The notes beneath the pieces were generated by a model. It saw only the letters and a program-made list of their open reading frames with translations. It was not told where the DNA came from and did no database searches. A DNA stretch of 35,647 bases, taken from NCBI RefSeq assembly GCF_024448165.1, contig NZ_JAMOLN010000103.1, positions 1 through 35,647 of the forward strand, read 5' to 3'. This document shows, in pieces, positions 14,704 through 22,204 of this stretch. Positions within the stretch are counted from its first letter, which is position 1, and every line of letters begins with the position of its first letter. This DNA comes from Streptomyces longispororuber (lineage in GTDB: Bacteria; Actinomycetota; Actinomycetes; Streptomycetales; Streptomycetaceae). The position numbers and the translations under genes are program-made.

Positions 14704-15941
14704 CCGCAAGCGAACCCCACCCGGAGGACACAGCCAAGGACCCGGCCCCCGACCTGCTGGCCCCCGCCCGGCTCGGCCCGCTCACCCTGCGCAACCGCAT
14801 CATCAAGGCGGCCACCTTCGAGGGGGTCACGCACAACGCCCTGGTCAGCGACGAGCTGATCGAGTACCACCGCCGCCCCGCCGCAGGCGGCATCGGCATG
14901 ACGACCGTCGCCTACTGCGCCGTCGCCCCCGAAGGACGTACCGAGCGCCACCAGATCCACATGCGGCCCGAGGCGGTCCCGGGACTGCGCCGCCTCACCG
15001 ACGCCGTGCACGCCGAGGGCGCTGCGGTCTGCGCCCAGATCGGCCACGCGGGCCCGGTCGCGGACCCCGTCTCGAACCGGCTGCCCGCCCTCGCCCCCAG
15101 CCGCTACGTGAGCCGGGCCGGCCTGCGCGTCGTCAGGGCCGCCACCCCGGACGACATCGCCCGCATCACCCGCGCCCACGCGCGGGCGGCCCGCACGGCC
15201 GTCGAGTCCGGGTTCGACGCGGTCGAGATCCACCTCGGCCACAACTACTTCGCCAGCTCCTTCCTCAGCCCGCGGCTCAACAAGCGGAAGGACGGCTACG
15301 GGGGTTCGCTCGCCAACCGGGCCAAGGTGGCCAGGGGAGTCGCGCGGGCGGTGCGCGACGAGGTCGGCGACGAGATCGCGATCACCGCCAAGCTCAACAT
15401 GGACGACGGGGTGCCCGGCGGCTTCTGGCTCGACGAGAGCCTGCGGACCGCGGCCTGGCTGGAGGAGGACGGCAGCCTCGACGCCCTGGAGCTGACGGCG
15501 GGCAGCTCGCTGCTCAACCCGATGTACCTGTTCCGCGGCGGCGCGCCGGTCCGGGACTTCGCGGCGAACTTCCCCCAGCCGCTGCGCCTCGGCATCCGGC
15601 TGGTCGGCGACCGGTTCTTGCGCGCCTACCCGTACCAGGAGGCGTATCTGCTGGACTCCGCCCGCCAGTTCCGGGCCGCGCTCACGATGCCGCTGATCCT
15701 GCTCGGCGGGGTCGCCGACCGGGAAACGGCCGAGCGGGCGATGGCCGAGGGTTTCGAGTTCGTCGCGATGGGGCGGGCCGTGCTGCGCGAGCCCGGTCTG
15801 GTCGACCGGTTCGCCGCGGACCGGGCCGCCGGGCGGGAGACGCGCTCGCTGTGCATCCACTGCAACCGGTGCATGCCGACGATCTACTCGGGCACGCGCT
15901 GCGTCCTGGTGGATCCGGAACCGCTGCGGACGCGCCGCTGA
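14700..15941 (+). CDS. Old Yellow Enzyme-type NADH:flavin oxidoreductase
   Basis: 413 residues from a GTG overlapping the TetR stop. It is an FMN-binding TIM barrel of the OYE family: LLAPARLGPLTLRNRIIKAATFEG at the start, QIGHAG, HLGHNYFASSFLSP with LNKRKDGYGGSLANR, and VAMGRAVLREP in the phosphate-binding end. The usual HxxN/H pair reads H-x2-N (HLGHN). A Cys cluster C385-x2-C388-x2-C391-x9-C401 near the C-terminus is the [4Fe-4S] ligand set of the 2,4-dienoyl-CoA reductase/trimethylamine dehydrogenase branch. That branch normally continues with FAD and NADPH domains, absent here, so electrons must come from another protein or directly to FMN. It probably reduces activated C=C bonds of an enone-type compound; the substrate is unknown. 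Confidence 0.9.
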   Translation: MTASEPHPEDTAKDPAPDLLAPARLGPLTLRNRIIKAATFEGVTHNALVSDELIEYHRRPAAGGIGMTTVAYCAVAPEGRTERHQIHMRPEAVPGLRRLTDAVHAEGAAVCAQIGHAGPVADPVSNRLPALAPSRYVSRAGLRVVRAATPDDIARITRAHARAARTAVESGFDAVEIHLGHNYFASSFLSPRLNKRKDGYGGSLANRAKVARGVARAVRDEVGDEIAITAKLNMDDGVPGGFWLDESLRTAAWLEEDGSLDALELTAGSSLLNPMYLFRGGAPVRDFAANFPQPLRLGIRLVGDRFLRAYPYQEAYLLDSARQFRAALTMPLILLGGVADRETAERAMAEGFEFVAMGRAVLREPGLVDRFAADRAAGRETRSLCIHCNRCMPTIYSGTRCVLVDPEPLRTRR

Positions 15942-15962
15942 GGACCGTGCCGGGTGGCCGGC

Positions 15963-16646
15963 TCAGGCGGTGCCGCGGCGGATCCGGCGTCCGGTGATCC
16001 GGCGCGGTGTGATCGACACCCACAGGGTGCGGTCGCCGCCGGCCCAGGGCTCGGTGTGGGCCAGACGGTCGAGGGAGCGGGCCGTGTCCGGGTCGGCGAC
16101 GGTGCGGGCGACACCGACGATGAGCACGCTCCAGCCCTCGCTCAGCGCGTCGTCGACCCGGTCCACCTCGAAGGCGACCTCCTGCCCCGAGGCACCGGTC
16201 AGCGCCGAGCCCGGCCGCGTACGGAAGGCGACGCCGCCCTCCGGCGTCACCGTGTAGTTGACCGGAAGCACCACCGGGCCCTGTGGCAGCTGGGCGGCGA
16301 GCCGGCCGACGCCGTGCGTGGCCAGCAGCGCGCGGCACTGCTGCTCGGACAACTCCAGGAACTCGGGGTCGCGGGCCTTGTCGGCGGTGCCGGGCGGCCG
16401 GGTGTACGTGCCGCCTTGCAGCTCGTCGAGACTGGTGTCCAGGGCGTCGGCCAGCCGGAGCGCGAAGCCGGACCCGGGCTGGGCGGCCTGTCCCTCCACG
16501 TACCGGACGTACGCGGCGGAGGCGCCGGTCCGCTCGGCCAGGTCCTCCGGAGTGAGCCCGAGTTCCTGCCGTCGCGTGGCGACCCGGCGCCCGAAGTCGC
16601 TGTGCTGGACCGGTGTCGTCTCCGTCGGCTGCCGCGCCTCGGACAT
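15963..16646 (-). CDS. XRE helix-turn-helix protein fused to a pyridoxamine-phosphate-oxidase-like flavin domain
   Basis: 227 residues from an ATG with GGGAG eight bases upstream. Residues 17-75 are a Cro/C1-type helix-turn-helix (FGRRVATRRQELGLTPEDLAERTGASAAYVRYVEG, then LRLADALDTSLDEL). Residues 95-215 are a split-barrel flavin-binding domain of the PNPOx-like group (LLATHGVGRLAAQLPQGPVVLPVNYTV, VAFEVDRVDDALSEGWSVLIVGVARTV, WVSITPRRITGRRI). The fusion suggests a regulator that senses flavin, F420 or redox state through the barrel. It lies 19 bases downstream of the EF-G-like gene on the same strand and is probably co-transcribed with it, and it converges on the reductase gene. Confidence 0.9.
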   Translation of the reverse strand: MSEARQPTETTPVQHSDFGRRVATRRQELGLTPEDLAERTGASAAYVRYVEGQAAQPGSGFALRLADALDTSLDELQGGTYTRPPGTADKARDPEFLELSEQQCRALLATHGVGRLAAQLPQGPVVLPVNYTVTPEGGVAFRTRPGSALTGASGQEVAFEVDRVDDALSEGWSVLIVGVARTVADPDTARSLDRLAHTEPWAGGDRTLWVSITPRRITGRRIRRGTA

Positions 16647-16665
16647 CGTCGTCTCCCTCGCTCGG

Positions 16666-17118
16666 TCACTCCTCTCGGATCGTCCGGTAGCCCGGTGCCG
16701 CCCGCAACCTCGTGCCGGGCGGCGGACGGCGCCGCCGGGGCCGGGGTGGCGGCCCGTTCAGGAGCGCGAGGGCGTTGCGTACGGCGACGCGTCCGGCGTG
16801 CCGGAACGCACGCGCGTGGGAGTCCACCTCGTGCACGGCCATGGCGCGCAGGACGACGGCCACGGCCACCGGCCCGCCCAGCGCGCTCAGCCCGTCGCGG
16901 ATGCCGTCGGCGGCCGCGGCGCTGTACGCGGCCAGCTCGTCCGGGCCGACCGAACCGCGAAGGCGCAGCTCGCCGTGCACCTCGAACGCGATGCCCTCCT
17001 CCCAGGGCTCGAAGTCCACCGTGATGTCCGCGAAGTCGGACGGGCAGCCGGCCTGGCGCACGTACAGGGCACGGACGTCGCGCAGGGGGTGCGCGGGGAA
17101 GGCGGCCTCGTGGTCCAT
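16666..17118 (-). CDS. Stand-alone EF-G domain IV-like protein
   Basis: 150 residues from the ATG at 17118; no strong ribosome site is visible, so the start may be leaderless or slightly different. The long open frame upstream of this ATG lies antisense to the phosphatase gene and is not used. The block AMAVHEVDSHARAFRHAGRVAVRNAL corresponds to the HEVDSSExAFxxA segment of elongation factor G domain IV, the part that reaches the ribosomal decoding centre, and ITVDFEPWEEGIAFEVHGELRL looks like its preceding strands. No GTPase domain is present. It ends in a basic, Arg/Pro-rich tail of about 25 residues that could bind RNA. Such short proteins exist in Streptomyces as uncharacterised genes; role in translation is inference only. 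Confidence 0.75.
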   Translation of the reverse strand: MDHEAAFPAHPLRDVRALYVRQAGCPSDFADITVDFEPWEEGIAFEVHGELRLRGSVGPDELAAYSAAAADGIRDGLSALGGPVAVAVVLRAMAVHEVDSHARAFRHAGRVAVRNALALLNGPPPRPRRRRPPPGTRLRAAPGYRTIREE

Positions 17119-17214
17119 CGGGTCACGGTAGCCCGGCCCCCGGTCCTGACGAGGTGCGCTCGTCGCGGTCTGCGGGCAGAGTGGGGGAAGGTCTCTCGTG
17201 GAACGGGGCGATCG

Positions 17215-18060
17215 ATGTTCCGCAGCAGGTCCGCGGAGGACGGTGAGGAGCTGCTGGCCAAGCTCGGCGCGCTGACCGCCCGGGCGCGGGAGCTGGCGGA
17301 GACGCAGCGCTCCCGGGTCGAACTGGCCGTGGCGCTGCAGCACGGCATGCTGCCCCGGGACCTGCCCAGCGCTCCGGGCGTCCGGCTGGCCGTGGGCTAC
17401 ATGCCCGCCAACCACGGACTCAACGTCGGCGGCGACTGGTACGACGCCTTCACCATGGCGGACGGCCGCATCGGCCTGTCCATCGGGGACGTGCAGGGGC
17501 ACAACATCCAGGCAGCGGCCTTCATGGGGCAGGTCCGCGTCGCGCTGCGGGCGCTGGCCTCGGTCACGGGCGATCCCGGAGAACTCCTCGCCCGCACCAA
17601 CGACCTGCTGGTCTCCCTGGACTCGGACCTCTTCGCCACCTGCACGTTCCTGCGGCTCGATCCGGCCACCGGCACCCTGGAGTGCGCCCGGGCCGGCCAC
17701 ATCCCCCACATCTGGGCCACCGCCGACGGCCGCTCGGGCGTCGACGAGGGGGAGGGCGGGCCCCCGCTCGGCGTGCTGCACGGCGCCATGTACCCCGTCA
17801 CCTGCCAGCGGCTCACCCTCGGCGGTGTCTTCGTACTGCCGACCGACGGCGTCGTGGAGGGGCCGTCGCTGGACCTCGACGACGGTCTGCGCCAGGTGCG
17901 GCGGCTCGCCGAGGTCACCGCCGCCGCGGGCCTGGGCGTCGAGACGCTCGCCGGCGGGGTGATGAAACTGGCGGACTCGGTGGGGCACGAGGACGATGCC
18001 GCCGTCCTCGTCGTCGGCCACGACGGCGACACGTCCTGGCGGCGCACACCCGGCTCCTGA
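17215..18060 (+). CDS. SpoIIE/PP2C-type serine phosphatase
   Basis: 281 residues from the ATG at 17215, with a weak GGGG-type site upstream. A short N-terminal coiled stretch (residues 10-45, EELLAKLGALTARARELAETQRSRVELAVALQ) leads into a PP2C domain of the SpoIIE class. The metal-binding Asp motifs are VGGDWYD (D74), GDVQGH (D92), PTDGVVE (D211) and HEDDAAVL (D261), so the protein should be active with Mn/Mg. These phosphatases dephosphorylate anti-anti-sigma factors. Unlike the larger relative at 20065-22104 it has no sensor or kinase domain, but the MASE1 membrane sensor gene follows 71 bases later on the same strand and may supply its input. Confidence 0.92.
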   Translation: MFRSRSAEDGEELLAKLGALTARARELAETQRSRVELAVALQHGMLPRDLPSAPGVRLAVGYMPANHGLNVGGDWYDAFTMADGRIGLSIGDVQGHNIQAAAFMGQVRVALRALASVTGDPGELLARTNDLLVSLDSDLFATCTFLRLDPATGTLECARAGHIPHIWATADGRSGVDEGEGGPPLGVLHGAMYPVTCQRLTLGGVFVLPTDGVVEGPSLDLDDGLRQVRRLAEVTAAAGLGVETLAGGVMKLADSVGHEDDAAVLVVGHDGDTSWRRTPGS

Positions 18061-18131
18061 GGCGCGGCGGGCGGCCCGGACGCACCCGGGCGGAGGCCTT
18101 CGTATGGCCGAGCCGGTCCGGCCGGTGTCTG

Positions 18132-19169
18132 ATGGCTGATGTGGTGGCGACTCGGCGGTCCCGGTGGTCCTTGGAGGTGACCCTCAAGGCGTTGGCCGTC
18201 GCCGCCTGCTATTACGTGGCCGGGCGCCTCGGCCTGCTGGGCCAGCTCGTCGTCGAAGGCGTGGTGGTCACGCCCATGTGGCCGCCGACCGGTGTCGCCG
18301 TCGCCTCCCTGCTGGTGTTCGGCGTCCGGGTGTGGCCGGGCATCGCACTCGGTTCCCTGCTGGTCATCGCCTCGCTGACCACGCCCCAGATGACCGCGCT
18401 GGTCACCGTGGCGGGCAGCACCGCGGCACCGCTGTGTGCCTGTCTGCTGCTGCGCCGGGTGGGTTTCCGGCTGGACATCTCGCGTCTTCGCGACGGGCTC
18501 GCGCTGGTCTTCCTCGGCGGGTTCGGCTCGATGCTGATCGGCGCGACGGCGGGTGTCGCGCCGCAGGTGTGGACCGGGGAGCTGGACGCGGGGCAGTTCT
18601 GGTCCGTGTGGCTGGCCTGGTGGGTCGGCGACACGATGGGCGTCCTGCTCGTCACTCCGCTGCTGCTCGTGTTGTTCCTCGGGGCGACGGGACGCGTCTC
18701 GGCCCGGCGCTGGAAGGAGGCCGTGTGCCTGGGGCTCGCGGCCGTGCTGCTGGTCCCGCTGGCGGTGCTCAGCCCGACGAGCATGCTCTTCCTGGTCTTT
18801 CCGCTGCTGATCTGGGCCGCGCTCCGCTTCCAGCTGGCCGGGAGCATGCTGTGCGCGCTGTTCGCGTCGGTGCTCACCACGTTCGCCGCGAACACCCAGC
18901 GCGGGGCGTTCCACGATCTGTCCGGCCTGGAAGTGATGGCCAAGCTCCACGTGTTCAACGGTTCCGCCGCGCTGACGGCCCTGCTGCTGTCCTCGATGGT
19001 CACCGAACAGCGGGCCACCCGTCGGTCGGTGCAGCGCGCCTGTACGGAACTCGGGGAGGTCCTGGAGCACCTCGCCGCGGGCGACAACCCACTGGAGCTG
19101 CCCGGCAGATCCGCGCCCGCCGTCAGCGACGACAGGACGCCGCCGTCGGCACGGGACCGGCCGGTCTGA
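18132..19169 (+). CDS. MASE1-domain integral membrane sensor protein without output domain
   Basis: 345 residues from the ATG at 18132; no strong ribosome site. About eight membrane spans cover residues 15-305, with the MASE1 signature near the start (YYVAGRLGLLGQLVVEGVVVTPMWPPTGVAVASLLVFG) and WLAWWVGDTMGVLLVTPLLL in the middle. After the last span there is only a ~50-residue cytoplasmic tail with a short helix (RATRRSVQRACTELGEVLEHLAAG). MASE1 normally forms the input part of histidine kinases, diguanylate cyclases or PP2C phosphatases. Here output is missing in the same gene, and the PP2C gene just upstream is the natural partner. Confidence 0.88.
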   Translation: MADVVATRRSRWSLEVTLKALAVAACYYVAGRLGLLGQLVVEGVVVTPMWPPTGVAVASLLVFGVRVWPGIALGSLLVIASLTTPQMTALVTVAGSTAAPLCACLLLRRVGFRLDISRLRDGLALVFLGGFGSMLIGATAGVAPQVWTGELDAGQFWSVWLAWWVGDTMGVLLVTPLLLVLFLGATGRVSARRWKEAVCLGLAAVLLVPLAVLSPTSMLFLVFPLLIWAALRFQLAGSMLCALFASVLTTFAANTQRGAFHDLSGLEVMAKLHVFNGSAALTALLLSSMVTEQRATRRSVQRACTELGEVLEHLAAGDNPLELPGRSAPAVSDDRTPPSARDRPV

Positions 19170-19181
19170 CGACGCTCGGGC

Positions 19182-19625
19182 TCAGGAGTGCTGTGCGGCG
19201 GCCCGGCTCCGGCACGGCCCGCACTGCCCCCACCAGGTGATCTCGGCCTCGTCGACGGTGAAGCCCTTGTCCTGGATGGGGTCCAGGCAGGGCGCGGCGC
19301 CGACCGCGCAGTCCACGTCCTCGATCCGGCCGCAGGTGCGGCAGACCAGGTGGTGGTGGTTGTCGCCGACGCGCAGTTCGAAGCGGGCGGGGGAGCCTGC
19401 CGGTTCGATGCACCGGATCAGGTGGGCCCGGGTCAGGTCGTCCAGGACGTTGTACAGCCCCTGGCGGGACAGGGTGCCCGAGGCGCCCTCGGCCCCCGCG
19501 ATGTGCTCCTCCAGGTCGGCCGCGGTCGCGTGCGGCCGTCCCTGCAGCGCGGTCAGGACCGCGCGCCGCTGTGCCGTGCTGCGCAGGCCCGTGCGCCTGA
19601 GCAGGTCGCCCGCCGACTGTTCCAT
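19182..19625 (-). CDS. Fur family metalloregulator (FurA/CatR-like)
   Basis: 147 residues from the ATG at 19625; AAGGAG lies 12 bases upstream. The winged helix occupies 10-80 (GLRSTAQRRAVLTALQ, DLEEHI, LSRQGLYNVLDDLTRAHLIRCI). The dimerisation domain has the metal motif HHHLVC with Cys95/Cys98, and a second pair C135-G-P-C138 for a structural zinc. This pattern fits the peroxide-responsive FurA/CatR group of streptomycetes, which represses a catalase or catalase-peroxidase gene; none is present in this window. It follows the DUF2180 gene by 26 bases, in one operon whose promoter at 19940-19968 is overlapped by a Fur-like box. It converges on the MASE1 gene with a 12-base gap. Confidence 0.93.
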   Translation of the reverse strand: MEQSAGDLLRRTGLRSTAQRRAVLTALQGRPHATAADLEEHIAGAEGASGTLSRQGLYNVLDDLTRAHLIRCIEPAGSPARFELRVGDNHHHLVCRTCGRIEDVDCAVGAAPCLDPIQDKGFTVDEAEITWWGQCGPCRSRAAAQHS

Positions 19626-19651
19626 GTCGAGCAGTATCTCCTTCGCGTGGA

Positions 19652-19861
19652 TCAGTGGGCGGTCTCGGCCGCGTGGCAGGTGTGGCAGACGACGCGGCGG
19701 GCCGTGCGGGGGCCGGTCGTGCGGCTCATGCCGTTGGCCCGCTGGACGTGGACGGCGAGCACCCGGGCGTGGTCGTGGCACGTGGCCAGTCCGCAGCGGG
19801 TGCAGATGCCGATGCCGACGGTGTCCGGACGGTTTTCCTGGATGCAGTCGTAGCAAGCCAT
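19652..19861 (-). CDS. DUF2180 family small zinc-binding protein
   Basis: 69 residues, ATG with GGAGG eight bases upstream. Five to six paired cysteines and several histidines are spread over the length (MACYDC, GICTRCGLATCHDHA, and VVCHTCHA near the end), so it should hold two zinc sites. DUF2180 proteins of actinomycetes have no assigned function, and the pairing with a Fur gene suggests a role in metal or peroxide homeostasis. First gene of the Fur operon. Confidence 0.88.
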   Translation of the reverse strand: MACYDCIQENRPDTVGIGICTRCGLATCHDHARVLAVHVQRANGMSRTTGPRTARRVVCHTCHAAETAH

Positions 19862-19939
19862 GTGGGGGGCCTCCGTGGAGAGAGTCGCCAGAGGTGGCAG
19901 GCGTCACCGGCTGCACTGATGTTGACCTCGGTGTCTTCC

Positions 19940-19968
19940 ACCGTAGAAGCTAGATTGGACTCAGTCAA
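19940..19968 (-). promoter_or_regulatory. Housekeeping-type promoter of the DUF2180-Fur operon
   Basis: Minus strand: -35 TTGACT (19968-19963), 17-base spacer, -10 TACGGT (19945-19940). The start would be near 19933, about 70 bases before the ATG at 19861. The -35 lies inside the Fur-like box. Confidence 0.55.
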
Positions 19969-19972
19969 TTCT
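19952..19972. promoter_or_regulatory. Fur-like operator box
   Basis: Imperfect palindrome: AGATTGGACT and AGTCAATTCT around a central C, with 8 of 10 pairs. It covers the -35 element of the DUF2180-Fur promoter, an arrangement expected for autorepression. Confidence 0.5.
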
Positions 19973-20064
19973 GGATATCCGTGGCCTTCAGTGACCGTCA
20001 CCGGCCGTCGTGCGGGGGCCGTGCGCGCCGGTTATGGTGGCCGAGCGCTGCAACGGAGAGCCAC

Positions 20065-22104
20065 ATGGGACCTGCGGAGAAGCCGGACATCGGCCTTGAA
20101 GAGCGGCTGCGGCTCAATGGGATGGGCACCTTCGACTGGGATCTGACGGGCGGCGGCCTGAACGTCGACGCGAACGGCCTCGACGTGCTCGACCTGCGAA
20201 CCGACGAGTTCCGCGGCACGGCGGCCTCCCTCAGAAGACGGATCCCGCCCGAGGAGGCCGTGCGCATCGCCGCGGCCGTGAACGAGGCGATCGCCGCCGG
20301 GACCGACTCGTACGGCGTCTACTTCCAGGTGCGGCGGCGCGACGGCACGATGCGCCTGAGCCACGCCTCCGGCCGGGTCCTGCGCGATCCCGCGGGCCGG
20401 GCCGACCGGGTCATCGGGATCCTGCGCGCCTCCCCGAGCGAACCGGCCGAACTGGCCGGCCTGGACGCCGTCGACGTGAAGCGCCGCCGGGTCGCCCTCA
20501 TGGTGCAGGGCACGACCGAGGCGCTGTCCCGGGCCGTCACCGTCGACGACGTCGTGGCCGTGCTGTCGGGCGCGAGCGGGCTCGACCGGTTCGCCGCGGA
20601 CGGCCTCGTGCTGGGGCTCGTCGAGGGCGACGACCTGAAACTGATCGCCCTGGTCGGCCAGTCGATGCAGGCCCTGGACGAACTCAAGCTGCACCAGATC
20701 GACGAGTCGCTGCCGCTGGCCGAGGTCGTCATGACCCGCAAACCCCGCTTCGTGGGATCCCTGCCCGACCTCGTCCACCGGTTCACCCGGCTGCGCCCCT
20801 ACATCGACCTGCTCAAGCTGGACTCCGCGGCGTTCCTGCCGCTGGTCGCGCAGGACCGCGCGATCGGCGCGCTCGCCCTCTTCTACCGCGGGCGCACGGA
20901 GTTCACCGACGCCGACCGCAATCTGTGCATCGGGCTCTCCGGCATCGTCGCCCAGTCCCTGCAGCGCGCCATCCTCTTCGACGAGGAACGCGACCTGGCC
21001 AAGAACCTCCAGGCCACGATGTTGCCCAAGCACATCCCCGAAGTGGCGGACACCGAGATCGCGGTCCGCTACCACGCCGCCTGGGGCGGACGCGAGGTCG
21101 GCGGAGACTTCTACGACGTCATCGCACTGCCCCGAGGACGCATCGGCGTCGTCGTCGGTGACGTCCAGGGACACGACACCCACGCCGCCGCGATCATGGG
21201 CCAGCTGCGCATCGCCCTCAGGGCGTTCGCCGGCGAAGGGCACCCGCCCGCGACGGTCCTCTCACGGGCCTCCCGCTTCCTGGCGGAGCTCGACACGGAG
21301 CGGTTCGCGACCTGCACGTACGCGCAGTTCGACCCGGCCACCGGCATCGTCCGCGCGGTCCGGGCCGGCCATCTGCCGCCGCTCGTCCGGCACGTCGACG
21401 GCCGCGTCGGCATTCCCCGCCTGCGCGGCGGACTGCCGCTGGGCCTGGCCACCGAGTTCGACATGGAGGACTTCCCCGAGGCCCGCCTCGACCTGATCCC
21501 GGGCGAGACGCTCGTGCTGTGCACCGACGGCCTCGTCGAGGAGCCGGGCCTCGACCTGGACGCCGGCCTGGAGGCCCTGTCCGGCGCGCTGAGCACCGGA
21601 CCGGAGACCGCCGAGGAGGTCGCCGACCACCTGTCGCGCTCCCTGTGGGAGAAGTGGGGCAGCGGCGACGACGTGGCCCTGCTCGTGCTGCGCCGCGTAC
21701 CCGATCCGGGAACCCCGCAGGCGCCGCGCATCCACCGCTACGTCCACCAGGCGGACCCGGAGGGCCTGGCGGACGCCCGGGCCGCGCTCCGCGAGCACCT
21801 CGCCGCCTGGGGCCTGGGCGGGATGGCCGACGACGTGGAGGTCGCCGCGGGCGAACTGCTCGGGAACGCCCTCGTGCACACCGAGGGCGGAGCCGTCCTC
21901 ACGCTGGAGGTGCTCACCGGACCGCCGCGCGCCGTGCGCCTGTGGGTCAAGGACCGCTCCAGCGACCGTCCCCACCGCCGCTCGCCGGGCGAGACGGCGA
22001 CCTCGGGCCGTGGCATGGTCCTGGTGGAAGCGCTCGCGTCGCGCTGGGGCGTCGAGCCGCGGGGCGAGGGCAAGGCGGTGTGGTGCGACTTCGTCGTGCC
22101 GTGA
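20065..22104 (+). CDS. PAS-GAF-PP2C-HATPase multidomain phosphatase/anti-sigma regulator
   Basis: 679 residues from the ATG at 20065 with GGAGAG five bases upstream. Domain order: a PAS-like segment (about 15-125, GTFDWDLTGGGLNVDANGL through VRRRDGTMRLSHASGRVLRD), a GAF domain (about 150-315, ending AFLPLVAQDRAIGALALFYRG), a SpoIIE-type PP2C domain with VGGDFYD, GDVQGH, CTDGLVEE and GDDVALL, and a C-terminal RsbW-like ATP-binding domain (about 550-679, ADDVEVAAGELLGNALVHTEGGAVLTL, SGRGMVLVEALASRWGV). It combines the phosphatase that activates an anti-anti-sigma factor with the kinase that inactivates it. The PP2C part is close to that of the gene at 17215, sharing the unusual GDVQGH motif. 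Cytoplasmic; no membrane segments. Confidence 0.92.
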   Translation: MGPAEKPDIGLEERLRLNGMGTFDWDLTGGGLNVDANGLDVLDLRTDEFRGTAASLRRRIPPEEAVRIAAAVNEAIAAGTDSYGVYFQVRRRDGTMRLSHASGRVLRDPAGRADRVIGILRASPSEPAELAGLDAVDVKRRRVALMVQGTTEALSRAVTVDDVVAVLSGASGLDRFAADGLVLGLVEGDDLKLIALVGQSMQALDELKLHQIDESLPLAEVVMTRKPRFVGSLPDLVHRFTRLRPYIDLLKLDSAAFLPLVAQDRAIGALALFYRGRTEFTDADRNLCIGLSGIVAQSLQRAILFDEERDLAKNLQATMLPKHIPEVADTEIAVRYHAAWGGREVGGDFYDVIALPRGRIGVVVGDVQGHDTHAAAIMGQLRIALRAFAGEGHPPATVLSRASRFLAELDTERFATCTYAQFDPATGIVRAVRAGHLPPLVRHVDGRVGIPRLRGGLPLGLATEFDMEDFPEARLDLIPGETLVLCTDGLVEEPGLDLDAGLEALSGALSTGPETAEEVADHLSRSLWEKWGSGDDVALLVLRRVPDPGTPQAPRIHRYVHQADPEGLADARAALREHLAAWGLGGMADDVEVAAGELLGNALVHTEGGAVLTLEVLTGPPRAVRLWVKDRSSDRPHRRSPGETATSGRGMVLVEALASRWGVEPRGEGKAVWCDFVVP

Positions 22105-22124
22105 CCGGGCGGGCGGCCGCCCGG
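22105..22124 (+). terminator. Hairpin after the multidomain phosphatase gene
   Basis: Eight-base arms CCGGGCGG and CCGCCCGG around a GCGG loop, starting at the base after the stop codon. Likely a terminator; no U-run. Confidence 0.5.
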
Positions 22125-22204
22125 GCCAGGAATCTCCGCGCCCCCGCGAGCGTTGTCCGTCCGGGCGGGAATCCGCCGTCCCCAAGGTACGCAGGGAGCG
22201 TGGC

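Noticed and set aside
17119..18021. N-terminal extension (about 300 codons) of the EF-G-like gene
   Set aside because: It lies entirely antisense to the PP2C phosphatase; domain similarity begins only after the ATG at 17118.
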